Of a DNA stretch of 64,000 nt, positions 27,615 to 36,129 are shown one piece after another. The DNA lies in NCBI RefSeq assembly GCF_031454135.1, contig NZ_JAVDQF010000001.1, positions 992,001 to 1,056,000 on the forward strand. The letters are read 5' to 3'. Position numbers and translations under genes: made by a program. The notes beneath the pieces were generated by a model. It was given only the letters and a program-made list of their open reading frames with translations. It was not told the origin of the DNA and made no database searches. The number at the start of each line of letters is the position of its first letter. The stretch's first letter is position 1. This stretch comes from Arthrobacter russicus. GTDB taxonomy: Bacteria; Actinomycetota; Actinomycetes; Actinomycetales; Micrococcaceae.

Positions 27615-28217
27615 TCAGGCTTCTGTTTCGGCCAGGGATCCGGCGTCCGGCTGGTCGTCTGCCATGCCGCGGCCCAGCGCGAAGCTCACCCCGGCCAGAA
27701 ACGCCTTCGCTTCTTCGGTCCTGGGGTAAGCCGTGAGCAACGCCCAGAATTGCGGTCCGTGGCCCGCCACCACCAAGTGCGCGAGCTCGTGCAGCAAGAC
27801 GTAGTCCACCACCCACTCCGGCATGCCTTGCAGCTTGTCCGAGAGCCTGATGCTCTTTTCCGCCGGAGTGGCCGAACCCCAGCGCGAATTCTGGTTGCCC
27901 ACCCATCGGACTGATTCCGGCACCGCCCGGCCCTGCAAATACCGGGTGGAAAGCTCCCGGGCGTGGTTCATCAGCGCGTCGTCGTTGCGCCGTTTCGGCG
28001 CCGACTTCCGCCTCGAGGATTCCAAGCGCTGAATCATGGTGCGCACCCATTCGCGCTCCTGCCGCCGGGTGAAGCTGGCCGGAATCGCCACCACGGCTTT
28101 GCCGTCCTCCCAAAACGCGCTCACTGTGCGGCGGCGCCGGGCCGAACGCCGGACCACCACCGGCAGCCCGTCCACGGTGCTCAGATCAGTCGGCTCGTCC
28201 CGGAACCCGGCTTTCAT
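27615..28217 (-). CDS. YgjP/SprT-like metallopeptidase (M48-type, DUF45)
   Basis: 200 residues with the zinc motif HELAH (143-147) followed by GHGPQFW, the YgjP/WLM signature, and the upstream pattern NSRWGSAT of this family. Homologues with a SprT-like fold are predicted metallopeptidases, some tied to DNA-protein crosslink repair. Start chosen at the ATG that overlaps the uvrD2 stop (TCAT on the plus strand); a longer frame upstream is uvrD2 read out of phase. Coupled to uvrD2, suggesting a repair role, which is inference. Confidence 0.85.
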   Translation of the reverse strand: MKAGFRDEPTDLSTVDGLPVVVRRSARRRRTVSAFWEDGKAVVAIPASFTRRQEREWVRTMIQRLESSRRKSAPKRRNDDALMNHARELSTRYLQGRAVPESVRWVGNQNSRWGSATPAEKSIRLSDKLQGMPEWVVDYVLLHELAHLVVAGHGPQFWALLTAYPRTEEAKAFLAGVSFALGRGMADDQPDAGSLAETEA

Positions 28218-30343
28218 GGAGCCGGCAGGAGGTTGAGGACGGCGGCGCCGTACCGTTCGAGTTTCGACGGTCCGATCCCGGCGACTTGGGCGAGTTCGGC
28301 CAAGGACCCGGGTTTCGCTTCGGCAATCGCCACCAAGGTGGCATCGGTGAAGATCATGAACGCCGGGATCTGCGCCGTCCGGGCCTCCTCCAGACGCCAA
28401 TTGCGCAACGCCTCGAAGGTCTGTTCGTCGTAACTGGCCGGGCAATTCCCGCACCGGCCGATCTTCCGCTCCGCGCCATTGGCCAGGGCATTGCCGCAGA
28501 CCCGGCAGGTGGCCGGGGGTTTGCGCGAGAGCTTGGCGGCGCTCCGGAAGCTTCCGCTCCGCGGTGCGGCCGCCGTGCTGCCCGGGCGCAGACCGTCCAA
28601 GAACCGCGACGGTTTCCGGTGCGCGCGTCCGCCTGGCGTGCGGGACAGCGACCAGCTCAGATGCAGGAACTCCCGGGCCCGGGTAATCCCCACATAGAGC
28701 AACCGCCGCTCCTCGTCGACGCCTTCGGCCGTGTCGGCGAAGCTGATCGGCATCAGTCCCTCGCTGAGCCCGACCAGGAACACCGCATCCCACTCCAAAC
28801 CCTTCGCCGAGTGCAGCGAGGCCAATGTGACGCCCTGCACCGTCGGTGCGTGCTGGGCTTGCGAACGCTCTTGGAGTTCGGCGACGAAATCAACCAGGCC
28901 GAAGTCCGGGCCTTCGGCCACCGGCTTGCGCGACCGCACCAGTTCGTCGGCCAGGGAAACCAAGGCGGACAACGACTCCCAACGCTCGCGGACCGCTCCG
29001 CTGCTGGCCGGCGGATCGTCCGTGTAGCCCAGGCTGCCCAGCACATCACGGACCTGCTGGGACAGCCCGGGGGCGGCTTCCTGGTCGTGGGTTCCATCCG
29101 CCCGGGACGCCGCGCGCAGCGACAAGATCGCGTCACGCACTTCCTTCCGGGCGAAAAACCGTTCGCCGCCGCGCAATTGGTAGCCGACGCCGGCCGCCGA
29201 AAGCGCCTGTTCGTACGCTTCCGATTGGCCGTTGGTCCGGAACAGCACTGCGATTTGCGCCGCCGGAGTGCCGGAATCGACCAGGCTCTTGATCCGCGCA
29301 GCGACCGCAGCGGCTTCCGCCTCGTCGTCGCTGCTTTCCAGGAACGCCGGCTCCGGGCCGGCCGGGCGCTGGGCCAGAAGCTGCAGCGGCTGCGCCCAAG
29401 CGGCGTCCGCGGCCCGGCCGGAAGGCCGGCGCGCGGCGAGCAATGAGTTGGCCAGCTGGACCACCTGCGGCGTCGAACGGTAGTCCCGGACCAGCTTCAC
29501 CACTTGGGCCTTGGGAAAGCGCTTGCCGAATTCCAAAAGATGTTTGGAATTCGCGCCGGTGAACGAATAGATCGTCTGGCTGGAATCGCCGACCACGCAG
29601 AGCTCTTCCCGTTCGCCGAGCCAGAGCTCCAAAAGCCGCTGCTGCAGCGGCGAAACGTCCTGGTACTCGTCGACCACGAAATGCCGGTACTGCTCACGCA
29701 CGGTCGCCGCCACCCGCTGGTCTTCCTGCAGGATCCCCACGGTGAGCAGCAGCACGTCTTCGAAATCGATCAGATTGCGGTCGGTCTTGAGATCTTCGTA
29801 GGACCGGAAGATCCGGGCCATCGTCGTGGTGTCGAAACCGCCGGGCGTTCCACGTTCCGCGGCGTGCTGGGGGTAGCTGTCCGGGGTGAACATGGAAACC
29901 TTGGCCCATTCGATCTCCGCGGCCAGATCCCGGACCGCAGCCCGGTCGGTGCTCAGTCGCAGCCGACGGGCGGATTCCGCGATCAGTGCCGCTTTGTGGT
30001 CCAGCAAGGCCGGAAGCGCTCCGCCGATCGCTTGCGGCCAGAAGAACTGCAGTTGCCGCAGCGCCGCAGCATGGAAAGTCCGGGCTTGGACGCTGCCCAC
30101 GCCCAGATCCCGCAACCGGGTGCGCATTTCGGCAGCTGCCCGGGCGGTGAACGTCACGGCCAGCAGCCGTTGCGGGTTGTAGCTGCCGCCCAGCACCCCG
30201 TACGCGATCCGATGCGTGATCGCCCGGGTTTTGCCGGTACCGGCGCCGGCGAGCACGCACAAGGGGCCGGTCAACGTGGTCGCTACCGTGCGTTGTTCCT
30301 CATCGAGCCCGGTCAGGACCCGTTCTTCCAAACTTTCAGACAT
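28214..30343 (-). CDS. uvrD2: ATP-dependent DNA helicase UvrD2
   Basis: 709-residue superfamily 1A helicase: Walker A GAGTGKT (33-39), DEYQDVSPLQ (motif II), GDSSQTIYSF (motif III), and SLHSAKGLEW plus YVGITRAR towards the C-terminus. After the motor a four-cysteine zinc-like motif, CRVC...CGNC (613-634), joins an HRDC domain (635-709). This architecture defines mycobacterial UvrD2 (Rv3198c). A 3'-5' DNA unwinding role in repair is expected. It overlaps nudC by 8 bp upstream and the YgjP gene by 4 bp downstream. Confidence 0.93.
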   Translation of the reverse strand: MSESLEERVLTGLDEEQRTVATTLTGPLCVLAGAGTGKTRAITHRIAYGVLGGSYNPQRLLAVTFTARAAAEMRTRLRDLGVGSVQARTFHAAALRQLQFFWPQAIGGALPALLDHKAALIAESARRLRLSTDRAAVRDLAAEIEWAKVSMFTPDSYPQHAAERGTPGGFDTTTMARIFRSYEDLKTDRNLIDFEDVLLLTVGILQEDQRVAATVREQYRHFVVDEYQDVSPLQQRLLELWLGEREELCVVGDSSQTIYSFTGANSKHLLEFGKRFPKAQVVKLVRDYRSTPQVVQLANSLLAARRPSGRAADAAWAQPLQLLAQRPAGPEPAFLESSDDEAEAAAVAARIKSLVDSGTPAAQIAVLFRTNGQSEAYEQALSAAGVGYQLRGGERFFARKEVRDAILSLRAASRADGTHDQEAAPGLSQQVRDVLGSLGYTDDPPASSGAVRERWESLSALVSLADELVRSRKPVAEGPDFGLVDFVAELQERSQAQHAPTVQGVTLASLHSAKGLEWDAVFLVGLSEGLMPISFADTAEGVDEERRLLYVGITRAREFLHLSWSLSRTPGGRAHRKPSRFLDGLRPGSTAAAPRSGSFRSAAKLSRKPPATCRVCGNALANGAERKIGRCGNCPASYDEQTFEALRNWRLEEARTAQIPAFMIFTDATLVAIAEAKPGSLAELAQVAGIGPSKLERYGAAVLNLLPAP

Positions 30344-31298
30344 CTGCCCGACTCGTCGGCTCCTCGATCAAACCGCCATACCAATCTTCGATCAGCGCCC
30401 GGGCAATGGACATCCGGTGCGAGATGATGACCTCGCCGCTGAGCACCGCTGCTTGGAGCTCCGCCCGGCTGAACCAGCGCGCCCGGGCCACCTCGGCGCC
30501 GTCGGGCGTGGCTTCGGCATCCTCGGTCCAGGCGGTGTAGCCGACCATCAGCGAGGCCGGGAACGGCCAGGCCTGAGAGCCCGCATAGGACACCCGGTGG
30601 ATCCGAACGCCCACCTCTTCGCGGATTTCCCGGACCACCGCCTGCTCGAGCGATTCGCCCGGCTCCACGAACCCGGCCAGCGTGGAGAACCGATTCGGCT
30701 CCCAGGTGGCCCCATTGCCCAGCAGCAGCCGATCGTCCGCACCGAGCACCGCGACGATGATCGCCGGGTCAGTGCGCGGATAGTGCTCGGAGTTGTCCAC
30801 CGGGCAACGGCGGACCCAGCCGGAAGCTTCGACCGTGGTGGCGGTTCCGCAACGCGGACAATGCCGGTGCACCCGGTGCCAGTTCAGAATCGCCAGCGCT
30901 TCGATGAAGTACTGGGCCTGGGCTTGCGGCAGTTCCATGCCGATGCTGCGGAATCCCAACCAACGCGCGGATTCGCCCGGCCCCGGCTCGGCGCCGGGCA
31001 GCCGCTCGTCGGCCAGGTCGTCATCAGCCGGATCGTCGTGGACCAGCTCCACCGCAAGCAGCTCGGTGCCGTCCTCGCTGCGGCCCAAATACACCACCGG
31101 CCCTGCCGCCGGTGCCGGAAGGCCATCCCGCAAGAACACGATCTGCCGGTCCCGGACCAGGGTCTTTCCGTCCCGGACGGCCAAATACTTGGTGTTCGGC
31201 GAGTTCACGAGCGATTCCAGGAATCCCGTTTGCAGACGGCGTTCGCTGCCCCGGTCGATCGCCGCGAGCTGCCAGGGCAAGGCGTCCATTCCGGTCAT
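30336..31298 (-). CDS. nudC: NAD(+) diphosphatase / RNA decapping Nudix enzyme NudC
   Basis: 320 residues. A zinc-ribbon segment (CPRCG ... RRC) precedes HYPRTDPAIIVAV, the Nudix box starts GFVEPGESLEQA and continues to REIREEVGV, and the NudC marker follows as SQAWPFPAS (usually SQPWPFPxS; Pro to Ala here). The enzyme hydrolyses NAD(H) to NMN(H) and AMP and removes NAD caps from RNA in other bacteria. The zinc ribbon lacks a clear fourth Cys, as I remember for other actinobacterial NudC proteins. Overlaps uvrD2 by 8 bp. Confidence 0.92.
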   Translation of the reverse strand: MTGMDALPWQLAAIDRGSERRLQTGFLESLVNSPNTKYLAVRDGKTLVRDRQIVFLRDGLPAPAAGPVVYLGRSEDGTELLAVELVHDDPADDDLADERLPGAEPGPGESARWLGFRSIGMELPQAQAQYFIEALAILNWHRVHRHCPRCGTATTVEASGWVRRCPVDNSEHYPRTDPAIIVAVLGADDRLLLGNGATWEPNRFSTLAGFVEPGESLEQAVVREIREEVGVRIHRVSYAGSQAWPFPASLMVGYTAWTEDAEATPDGAEVARARWFSRAELQAAVLSGEVIISHRMSIARALIEDWYGGLIEEPTSRADV

Positions 31299-31430
31299 AG
31301 TCCTACCGTACTGACTAGCTCGGACAATTCACATTCCGGGCTGCCCGAAGGTGCGCTGTGATTTGGCCGGTTCCCGCGACTCGCCGCCGCAACTAGCCCC
31401 GATCCCGCCGGGCAGCCTTACGGTGGAAAG

Positions 31431-32633
31431 GTGAGACGTACACCTATCGAACTCGCTGCCATCGCCAGCGCTGCCGTTCCCGGCCTGAGCCCGGTCGCGG
31501 CCAGCTACGAACCCGACGACGCCGTGGACTTCGACTCGGCACTGCTGATCGACGGCGATCGCAAACGCTGGCGGGTCCGCGCACCCAAGCATGTCGAGGC
31601 CAGCACCCGGCTGGAGACCGAGCTGCTGGTACTGCGGGCCTTCACCCCGGCGATCCGCGCCGAGTTGCCCTTCCTGCTGCCGACGGTCGCCGGCACCGTG
31701 CGGATCGGTGAGCTCACCACGTTCGTGTACTCGCATATGGCTGGTCGGGTCACCGGTTTGGACGCTCTGGCCAGCGGTGGCACCGCCACCGCCAAAGAAG
31801 TCGGCGCGGCCATGGCCGCGGTGCACGATTTGCCGGTCGGTTTGGTGCAGCAGGCGGACCTGCCGTCGTACACCGCGAATGAATTCCGGCAACGCCGGCT
31901 CAACGAACTGGACCAGGCCGCAACCACCGGGAAGATCCCGGCTGCCTTGTTGCGCCGTTGGGAACACGCTTTGGAGGACATCGCCCTGTGGCGGTTCAAC
32001 CCTTGCGTGGTGCACGGCGACATGCACGAAGACAACATCTTGTTCGATGACGGGCGGCTCACCGCGATCACCGGCTGGACGGATTTGCGCATCGGTGATC
32101 CCGCTGACGACTTCGCCTGGTTGATCGCGATGGCGGACCAGAGCTTCGCCGATTCCGTCCAGGAGAGCTATTCGGCGGCGCGTACCGGGGCCCTGGACCG
32201 GCATCTGCTCCGCCGAGCCGCGCTTTCCGCGGAATTCGCCTTGGCCCAGTGGCTGGTCCGCGGCGTCGCGGCCGGCGACCCGGCGATGATCGCCGAGGCC
32301 GAGGACATGCTGCACACTTTGGAGCAGGACATCGCCGAACACGGCGGGCAGCCGATCAGCGTCGAAGCCCCGGTGGTTCCGGTCTCGACCCCGGCCGTGA
32401 CCATCGGCAGCGTGGCCGATCCGACGCCGACCGCCGATTCGGCCGGAGATGCCGGCGAAGCGGAAGATCCCGGTACCGCACAGGTTCCCGGATCGGAACC
32501 CAAAGTCGCCGTGGAAACGATCCCGGATGAGCCGTCCGATGCTGCGGCGACGGGTTCGGCCGATTCCGGCGATTCCGGGCATCCGGACAATACCGAGACC
32601 ACGGCGCTGAAAACCGTCTCGCACACCGCCTGA
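31431..32633 (+). CDS. Phosphotransferase (APH/macrolide kinase-like) with disordered tail
   Basis: 400 residues from a GTG with GGTGGAAAG just upstream. The kinase core has the catalytic loop VVHGDMHEDN (His195-Asn202) and the metal-binding ITGWTDLRIGDPADD (about 213-227), as in aminoglycoside/macrolide phosphotransferases. After about residue 310 the protein is low-complexity, rich in Ala, Pro, Asp, Glu and Ser. It sits in the position of M. tuberculosis genes between nudC and the AdnAB genes, so it is more likely a conserved housekeeping kinase-like protein than a resistance gene. Substrate unknown. Confidence 0.8.
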   Translation: MRRTPIELAAIASAAVPGLSPVAASYEPDDAVDFDSALLIDGDRKRWRVRAPKHVEASTRLETELLVLRAFTPAIRAELPFLLPTVAGTVRIGELTTFVYSHMAGRVTGLDALASGGTATAKEVGAAMAAVHDLPVGLVQQADLPSYTANEFRQRRLNELDQAATTGKIPAALLRRWEHALEDIALWRFNPCVVHGDMHEDNILFDDGRLTAITGWTDLRIGDPADDFAWLIAMADQSFADSVQESYSAARTGALDRHLLRRAALSAEFALAQWLVRGVAAGDPAMIAEAEDMLHTLEQDIAEHGGQPISVEAPVVPVSTPAVTIGSVADPTPTADSAGDAGEAEDPGTAQVPGSEPKVAVETIPDEPSDAAATGSADSGDSGHPDNTETTALKTVSHTA

Positions 32634-32659
32634 GCCGGTCGACCGGCCGATCAAAGTGA

Positions 32660-32719
32660 CTTCGTCCGGTTGAGCTTCGTCCGGTTGAGCTTCGTCTGGT
32701 CAAACTTCGTCCGGTTCGA
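32660..32719. repeat. 15-bp tandem repeat, four copies, 3' of adnB
   Basis: Four consecutive 15-bp units of the type CTTCGTCCGGTTGAG; the first two are identical, the last two carry three to four changes. They fill the space between the convergent phosphotransferase and adnB genes, just beyond both stop codons. Confidence 0.85.
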
Positions 32720-32727
32720 CGATCCGG

Positions 32728-35700
32728 TCACCCGGGCAGGCCGGGACCGGGCAGTTCCGGGGCGTATGCCGAGGTGACGATTGCTTCGAGTTCCGCCGGA
32801 CCGGCCAAATCGGCCACCCGTTCGGTGTGGTTCTGCGCCACATAGTAGAACGCCGCACTGACCCGTTCCACCGGGACGCCGTGCAGCCGGGCCCAGGCCA
32901 ACCGGTAGAGCGCCAACTGGACCGTGCGGTCCCGCAGTTCCTTGCCCCGGGGCAAGCGCCCGGTCTTCCAATCGACCAGTTCCCAATCGCCGTCCGGGGT
33001 ACGGAAAACCGCATCGATCCGGCCGCGCACCACCACTTCGGCGACCCGGGTTTCAATCGGGACTTCGATATGCTCCGGCACCCGGTCCGCCCATTCGGAA
33101 GCCTCGAAATTCCGTTTCAAGTCGTCCAACTGGTAGGCGTCTTCGATGAAGTCATCGGCCGAACCCGGGAATTCGCCCAGGTCCAATTGGCCTGCCCGGC
33201 CGAAATGTTCTTCCACCCAGGAGTGGAACGCGGTGCCTTTGCGTGCGGAAATCCCCGGTTTGCGGGGTACCGGACGCCGGATCCGCTGGATCACCGCTTG
33301 CGGGTCGGTTTGCAACTCGACCAAAGTCGAGGCCGAAATGTGTGCCGGCAATTCGACCTCGACGGCCTGGCCGCCGCTGGCCCGCCGTTCGAGCAGCCGC
33401 CGGGCCTCGGTCCCCCAGCGCGGGCTCAGCTCGGTGAGTTCCGGCACTGTGCCGGCCCGGTGCAGTGCAGCAAGCCGTTCCGCAGCGGCGCCCACCCGGC
33501 CGGCGGCCGCGGTCAGGCTCAGCCTGCGGTTGCCCCGCGGCGGCATGATCCCGGCCGGGGTTTCCAGCTCCGGCCCGGTCAACGGATCGTAGGGCCACTG
33601 CGCACGGATCAGCTCGGCGCGCTGCGGATTCTCTTCGGGCAGCTCCGAATCGTCGGGCCAGTGCGAAACCTGGATCCGGGAGTCGGCAGAGTCGGAAGAT
33701 GCCACCAGTTCGGCTAAAAACGGCGACACTTCCTTGGCTTTGACCGCGGTACCGGCGAATTTCGAGGTGCTGACCGCCAAATAGTTCCGGGCCCGGGTAT
33801 ACGCGACATACGCCAGCCGCCGCTCCTCCTCCTGCGCGTGCGCTTTGACCTGGTCGCCGAAGTCGGCGAGTGCCTCGAGCCAGCTCTTCTGGTCGCTGCC
33901 GCCGAGCTCCCACACCGGGAGGTCCGCCTGGTCGCCGCGCAGCGGCCAGGGCAAGGCCCGGTTGCCGCTCCCCCAGTGCTCGGCGCGATCACTCGGGAAG
34001 CTTTTCGCCGCGAGCCCGGGAACGTAGACTTCGTCCCATTCCAATCCCTTGGCCGCATGGACGGTGAGCAGTTGCACCGCACCGGGCACCGGTTCCACGG
34101 CCTGCATCTCCAAACCGTTTTCCTCGTCCTCCGCGGTGCCGAGCCAGGCCAGGAATGCGGCGACATCGACCCGTTCGGCGCTCTGCAGGAACGCTGCTGC
34201 CGCGTCTTGGAAGGCGTCCAGATGGTGCCGCGCCCGGTGGTAGGGCAGGCCGGGCTTCGCTGCGAGCTCGATATCCAGCAGGATGGTCCGCTCCACTTCG
34301 CCGATCAGGCTGAGCAGATCATCGCCGACAAAACGGCGCAGCCCCCGGAGCTCGTCGCGGAGCGCCAGCATCCGGGCCCGTCCGACCGGGCTGAGCTCAC
34401 GGGCAGATTGCGGCCAGAAGTCCGCGTCCAAGGCGTCCAAGGCCTCGACCAGGCTGGCCGATTCGGCGTCGTCGGCCGCTGCGGGAGCTGCGCTGCCGCG
34501 CGGCTCGCCATTCGGGCCGGTTCCGCCGTTCCGGGCGTGCTTGGCATTGGCCGCGAGATACCGGGACCAGTCGGCCAGGGCCATCAGGTCCTTGGCCCCG
34601 ATCCGCCATCGGGCTCCGCTGAGCAAGCGCATCAAGGCATCCGAACGGCTCGGATCGACCAGGACCCGCAAGCTGGAGACCAGATCGATCACCTCGGGCG
34701 TGGCCAGCAACCCGCTGAGTCCCACGATTTCGTAGTCCAGGCCGCGTGCGTCGAAAGCTTCCTGCAAGGCCCCGAATTGCGCACGACGGCGGCAGAGCAC
34801 GGCGATGCTGCGCTGTTCCGGCCCGGCTGCCCGGTCCCACTCGGTTGCCTGCTCCCGCTCCACCAGGCGTGCCTGCCGGCGCCGCCGGTCCAGGATGTCC
34901 TCCGCGATGGCTGCTGCCTCGTCTGTTTCGGTTCCGAACCGGGCCAAGGCGACTTCTCCGGCCGGCGCATCGGGTCGGGGCCGCAGTTCGGACAACGGCA
35001 CCGGCGAATCGGCGTGCTGTTGCTGCGCGCTCCGGTTGAGTTCCCGGGACATCACATTGGCGGCGTCCAGGACTGCGAGCGAGTTCCGCCAGGCAATGGT
35101 CAACGCCGCGGTGGCTGCCGGGCGGCCGTCGGCGCGCCGGAAGATCTCCGGGAAGCGGAACAGCTGCCCGGCCGAAGCCCCGCGGAAACCGTAAATCGAC
35201 TGGTGCGGATCGCCCACGGCGGTCACCGGATGCCCGCCGCCGAACAACGATGCGAAGAGGGTCAGCTGGGCGTGCGACGTGTCCTGGAATTCGTCCAACA
35301 GGACTATCGGGTGCTTCTGCCGCTCCTGTTCGGCGACCGCCGGAACCCGCTGCGCCAATTTGGCCGCCAAGGCCACCAGATCGCCGTAGTCCAAGGCATT
35401 GCGCTGCGCCTTCGCCCGTTGGTAACGCCGCACCAGGTCCGCCACCCGGGCCCGGGTGGCCAACCGGTGCCCCAGTTCCACCGCCTTGGCAGTCGGGCCA
35501 CGGCCCTTCCCGGAAACCAAGGGCAGCGACTCGAACCCGCTGGCCAGCGAGGCCAGCCAGGATTCCACCTCGGCCGGGTCCCGCAAGTGTTCGGAACATT
35601 CCGCGGAGAGCGAGACCACCGCCTGCACCAAGGTGCTGACGCTGCCGGAATAGCCGCTCAGATCGCCGTCGTAGCCTTCCACCACCTGACTCGCCAACTG

Positions 35701-36129
35701 CCAGCACTGGGCCTGGCCCAATACCGTGGCGTCCCGTTCCACTCCGATCCGCAGTCCGTAGTCGGCCACGATCGAGTTCGCGTAGGAATGATAAGTGGCG
35801 ATCACCGGTTCCAAGGCTTCCGGGCCGAGGGCTTCCGGACCCAAGGATTCCACCAGTTCCGGTGCCGAAAGCGCCAGCTGACGCAGCTGGGAGCGCACTT
35901 TGGCGGCCAGCTCGCCCGCGGCTTTGCGGGTGAAAGTCACCCCGAGGATGTCTTCCGGCCGGGCCAGGCCCTGCGCCACCAGATGCACCACCCGGTCCGC
36001 CATCGTGGTGGTCTTGCCGGATCCGGCGCCGGCGATCACCAGCATCGGCTCCAGTGGGGCCTCGATGATGTTCAACTGCTCGTCGGTGGGCCGGCGGACC
36101 GCAGCGGGTTCCGGCTGCAACGGATTCAT
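32728..36129 (-). CDS. adnB: AdnB, helicase-nuclease subunit of the AdnAB complex
   Basis: 1133 residues. Superfamily 1 motor with Walker A GAGSGKTT (34-41), VLLDEFQDTSHAQ, VGDPHQSIYGFRGAS and LLTVHAAKGLEWDEVYVPGL. A C-terminal RecB-type nuclease follows with the motif ELVDWKTGR. In mycobacteria AdnAB processes DNA double-strand ends in place of RecBCD; AdnB is the main motor. I start at the ATG overlapping the adnA stop (ATGA), preceded by AGGTGA; a GTG eight codons upstream is possible. The C-terminus ends close to the 15-bp repeats. Confidence 0.92.
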   Translation of the reverse strand: MNPLQPEPAAVRRPTDEQLNIIEAPLEPMLVIAGAGSGKTTTMADRVVHLVAQGLARPEDILGVTFTRKAAGELAAKVRSQLRQLALSAPELVESLGPEALGPEALEPVIATYHSYANSIVADYGLRIGVERDATVLGQAQCWQLASQVVEGYDGDLSGYSGSVSTLVQAVVSLSAECSEHLRDPAEVESWLASLASGFESLPLVSGKGRGPTAKAVELGHRLATRARVADLVRRYQRAKAQRNALDYGDLVALAAKLAQRVPAVAEQERQKHPIVLLDEFQDTSHAQLTLFASLFGGGHPVTAVGDPHQSIYGFRGASAGQLFRFPEIFRRADGRPAATAALTIAWRNSLAVLDAANVMSRELNRSAQQQHADSPVPLSELRPRPDAPAGEVALARFGTETDEAAAIAEDILDRRRRQARLVEREQATEWDRAAGPEQRSIAVLCRRRAQFGALQEAFDARGLDYEIVGLSGLLATPEVIDLVSSLRVLVDPSRSDALMRLLSGARWRIGAKDLMALADWSRYLAANAKHARNGGTGPNGEPRGSAAPAAADDAESASLVEALDALDADFWPQSARELSPVGRARMLALRDELRGLRRFVGDDLLSLIGEVERTILLDIELAAKPGLPYHRARHHLDAFQDAAAAFLQSAERVDVAAFLAWLGTAEDEENGLEMQAVEPVPGAVQLLTVHAAKGLEWDEVYVPGLAAKSFPSDRAEHWGSGNRALPWPLRGDQADLPVWELGGSDQKSWLEALADFGDQVKAHAQEEERRLAYVAYTRARNYLAVSTSKFAGTAVKAKEVSPFLAELVASSDSADSRIQVSHWPDDSELPEENPQRAELIRAQWPYDPLTGPELETPAGIMPPRGNRRLSLTAAAGRVGAAAERLAALHRAGTVPELTELSPRWGTEARRLLERRASGGQAVEVELPAHISASTLVELQTDPQAVIQRIRRPVPRKPGISARKGTAFHSWVEEHFGRAGQLDLGEFPGSADDFIEDAYQLDDLKRNFEASEWADRVPEHIEVPIETRVAEVVVRGRIDAVFRTPDGDWELVDWKTGRLPRGKELRDRTVQLALYRLAWARLHGVPVERVSAAFYYVAQNHTERVADLAGPAELEAIVTSAYAPELPGPGLPG

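Noticed and set aside
27615-28793. 392-codon version of the YgjP gene
   Set aside because: The first 192 codons are uvrD2 read in another frame; the ATG overlapping the uvrD2 stop is the natural start.
31431-32633. Antibiotic resistance gene linked to the NRPS
   Set aside because: It is over 11 kb from the cluster within conserved housekeeping synteny; the kinase fold alone does not show drug inactivation.
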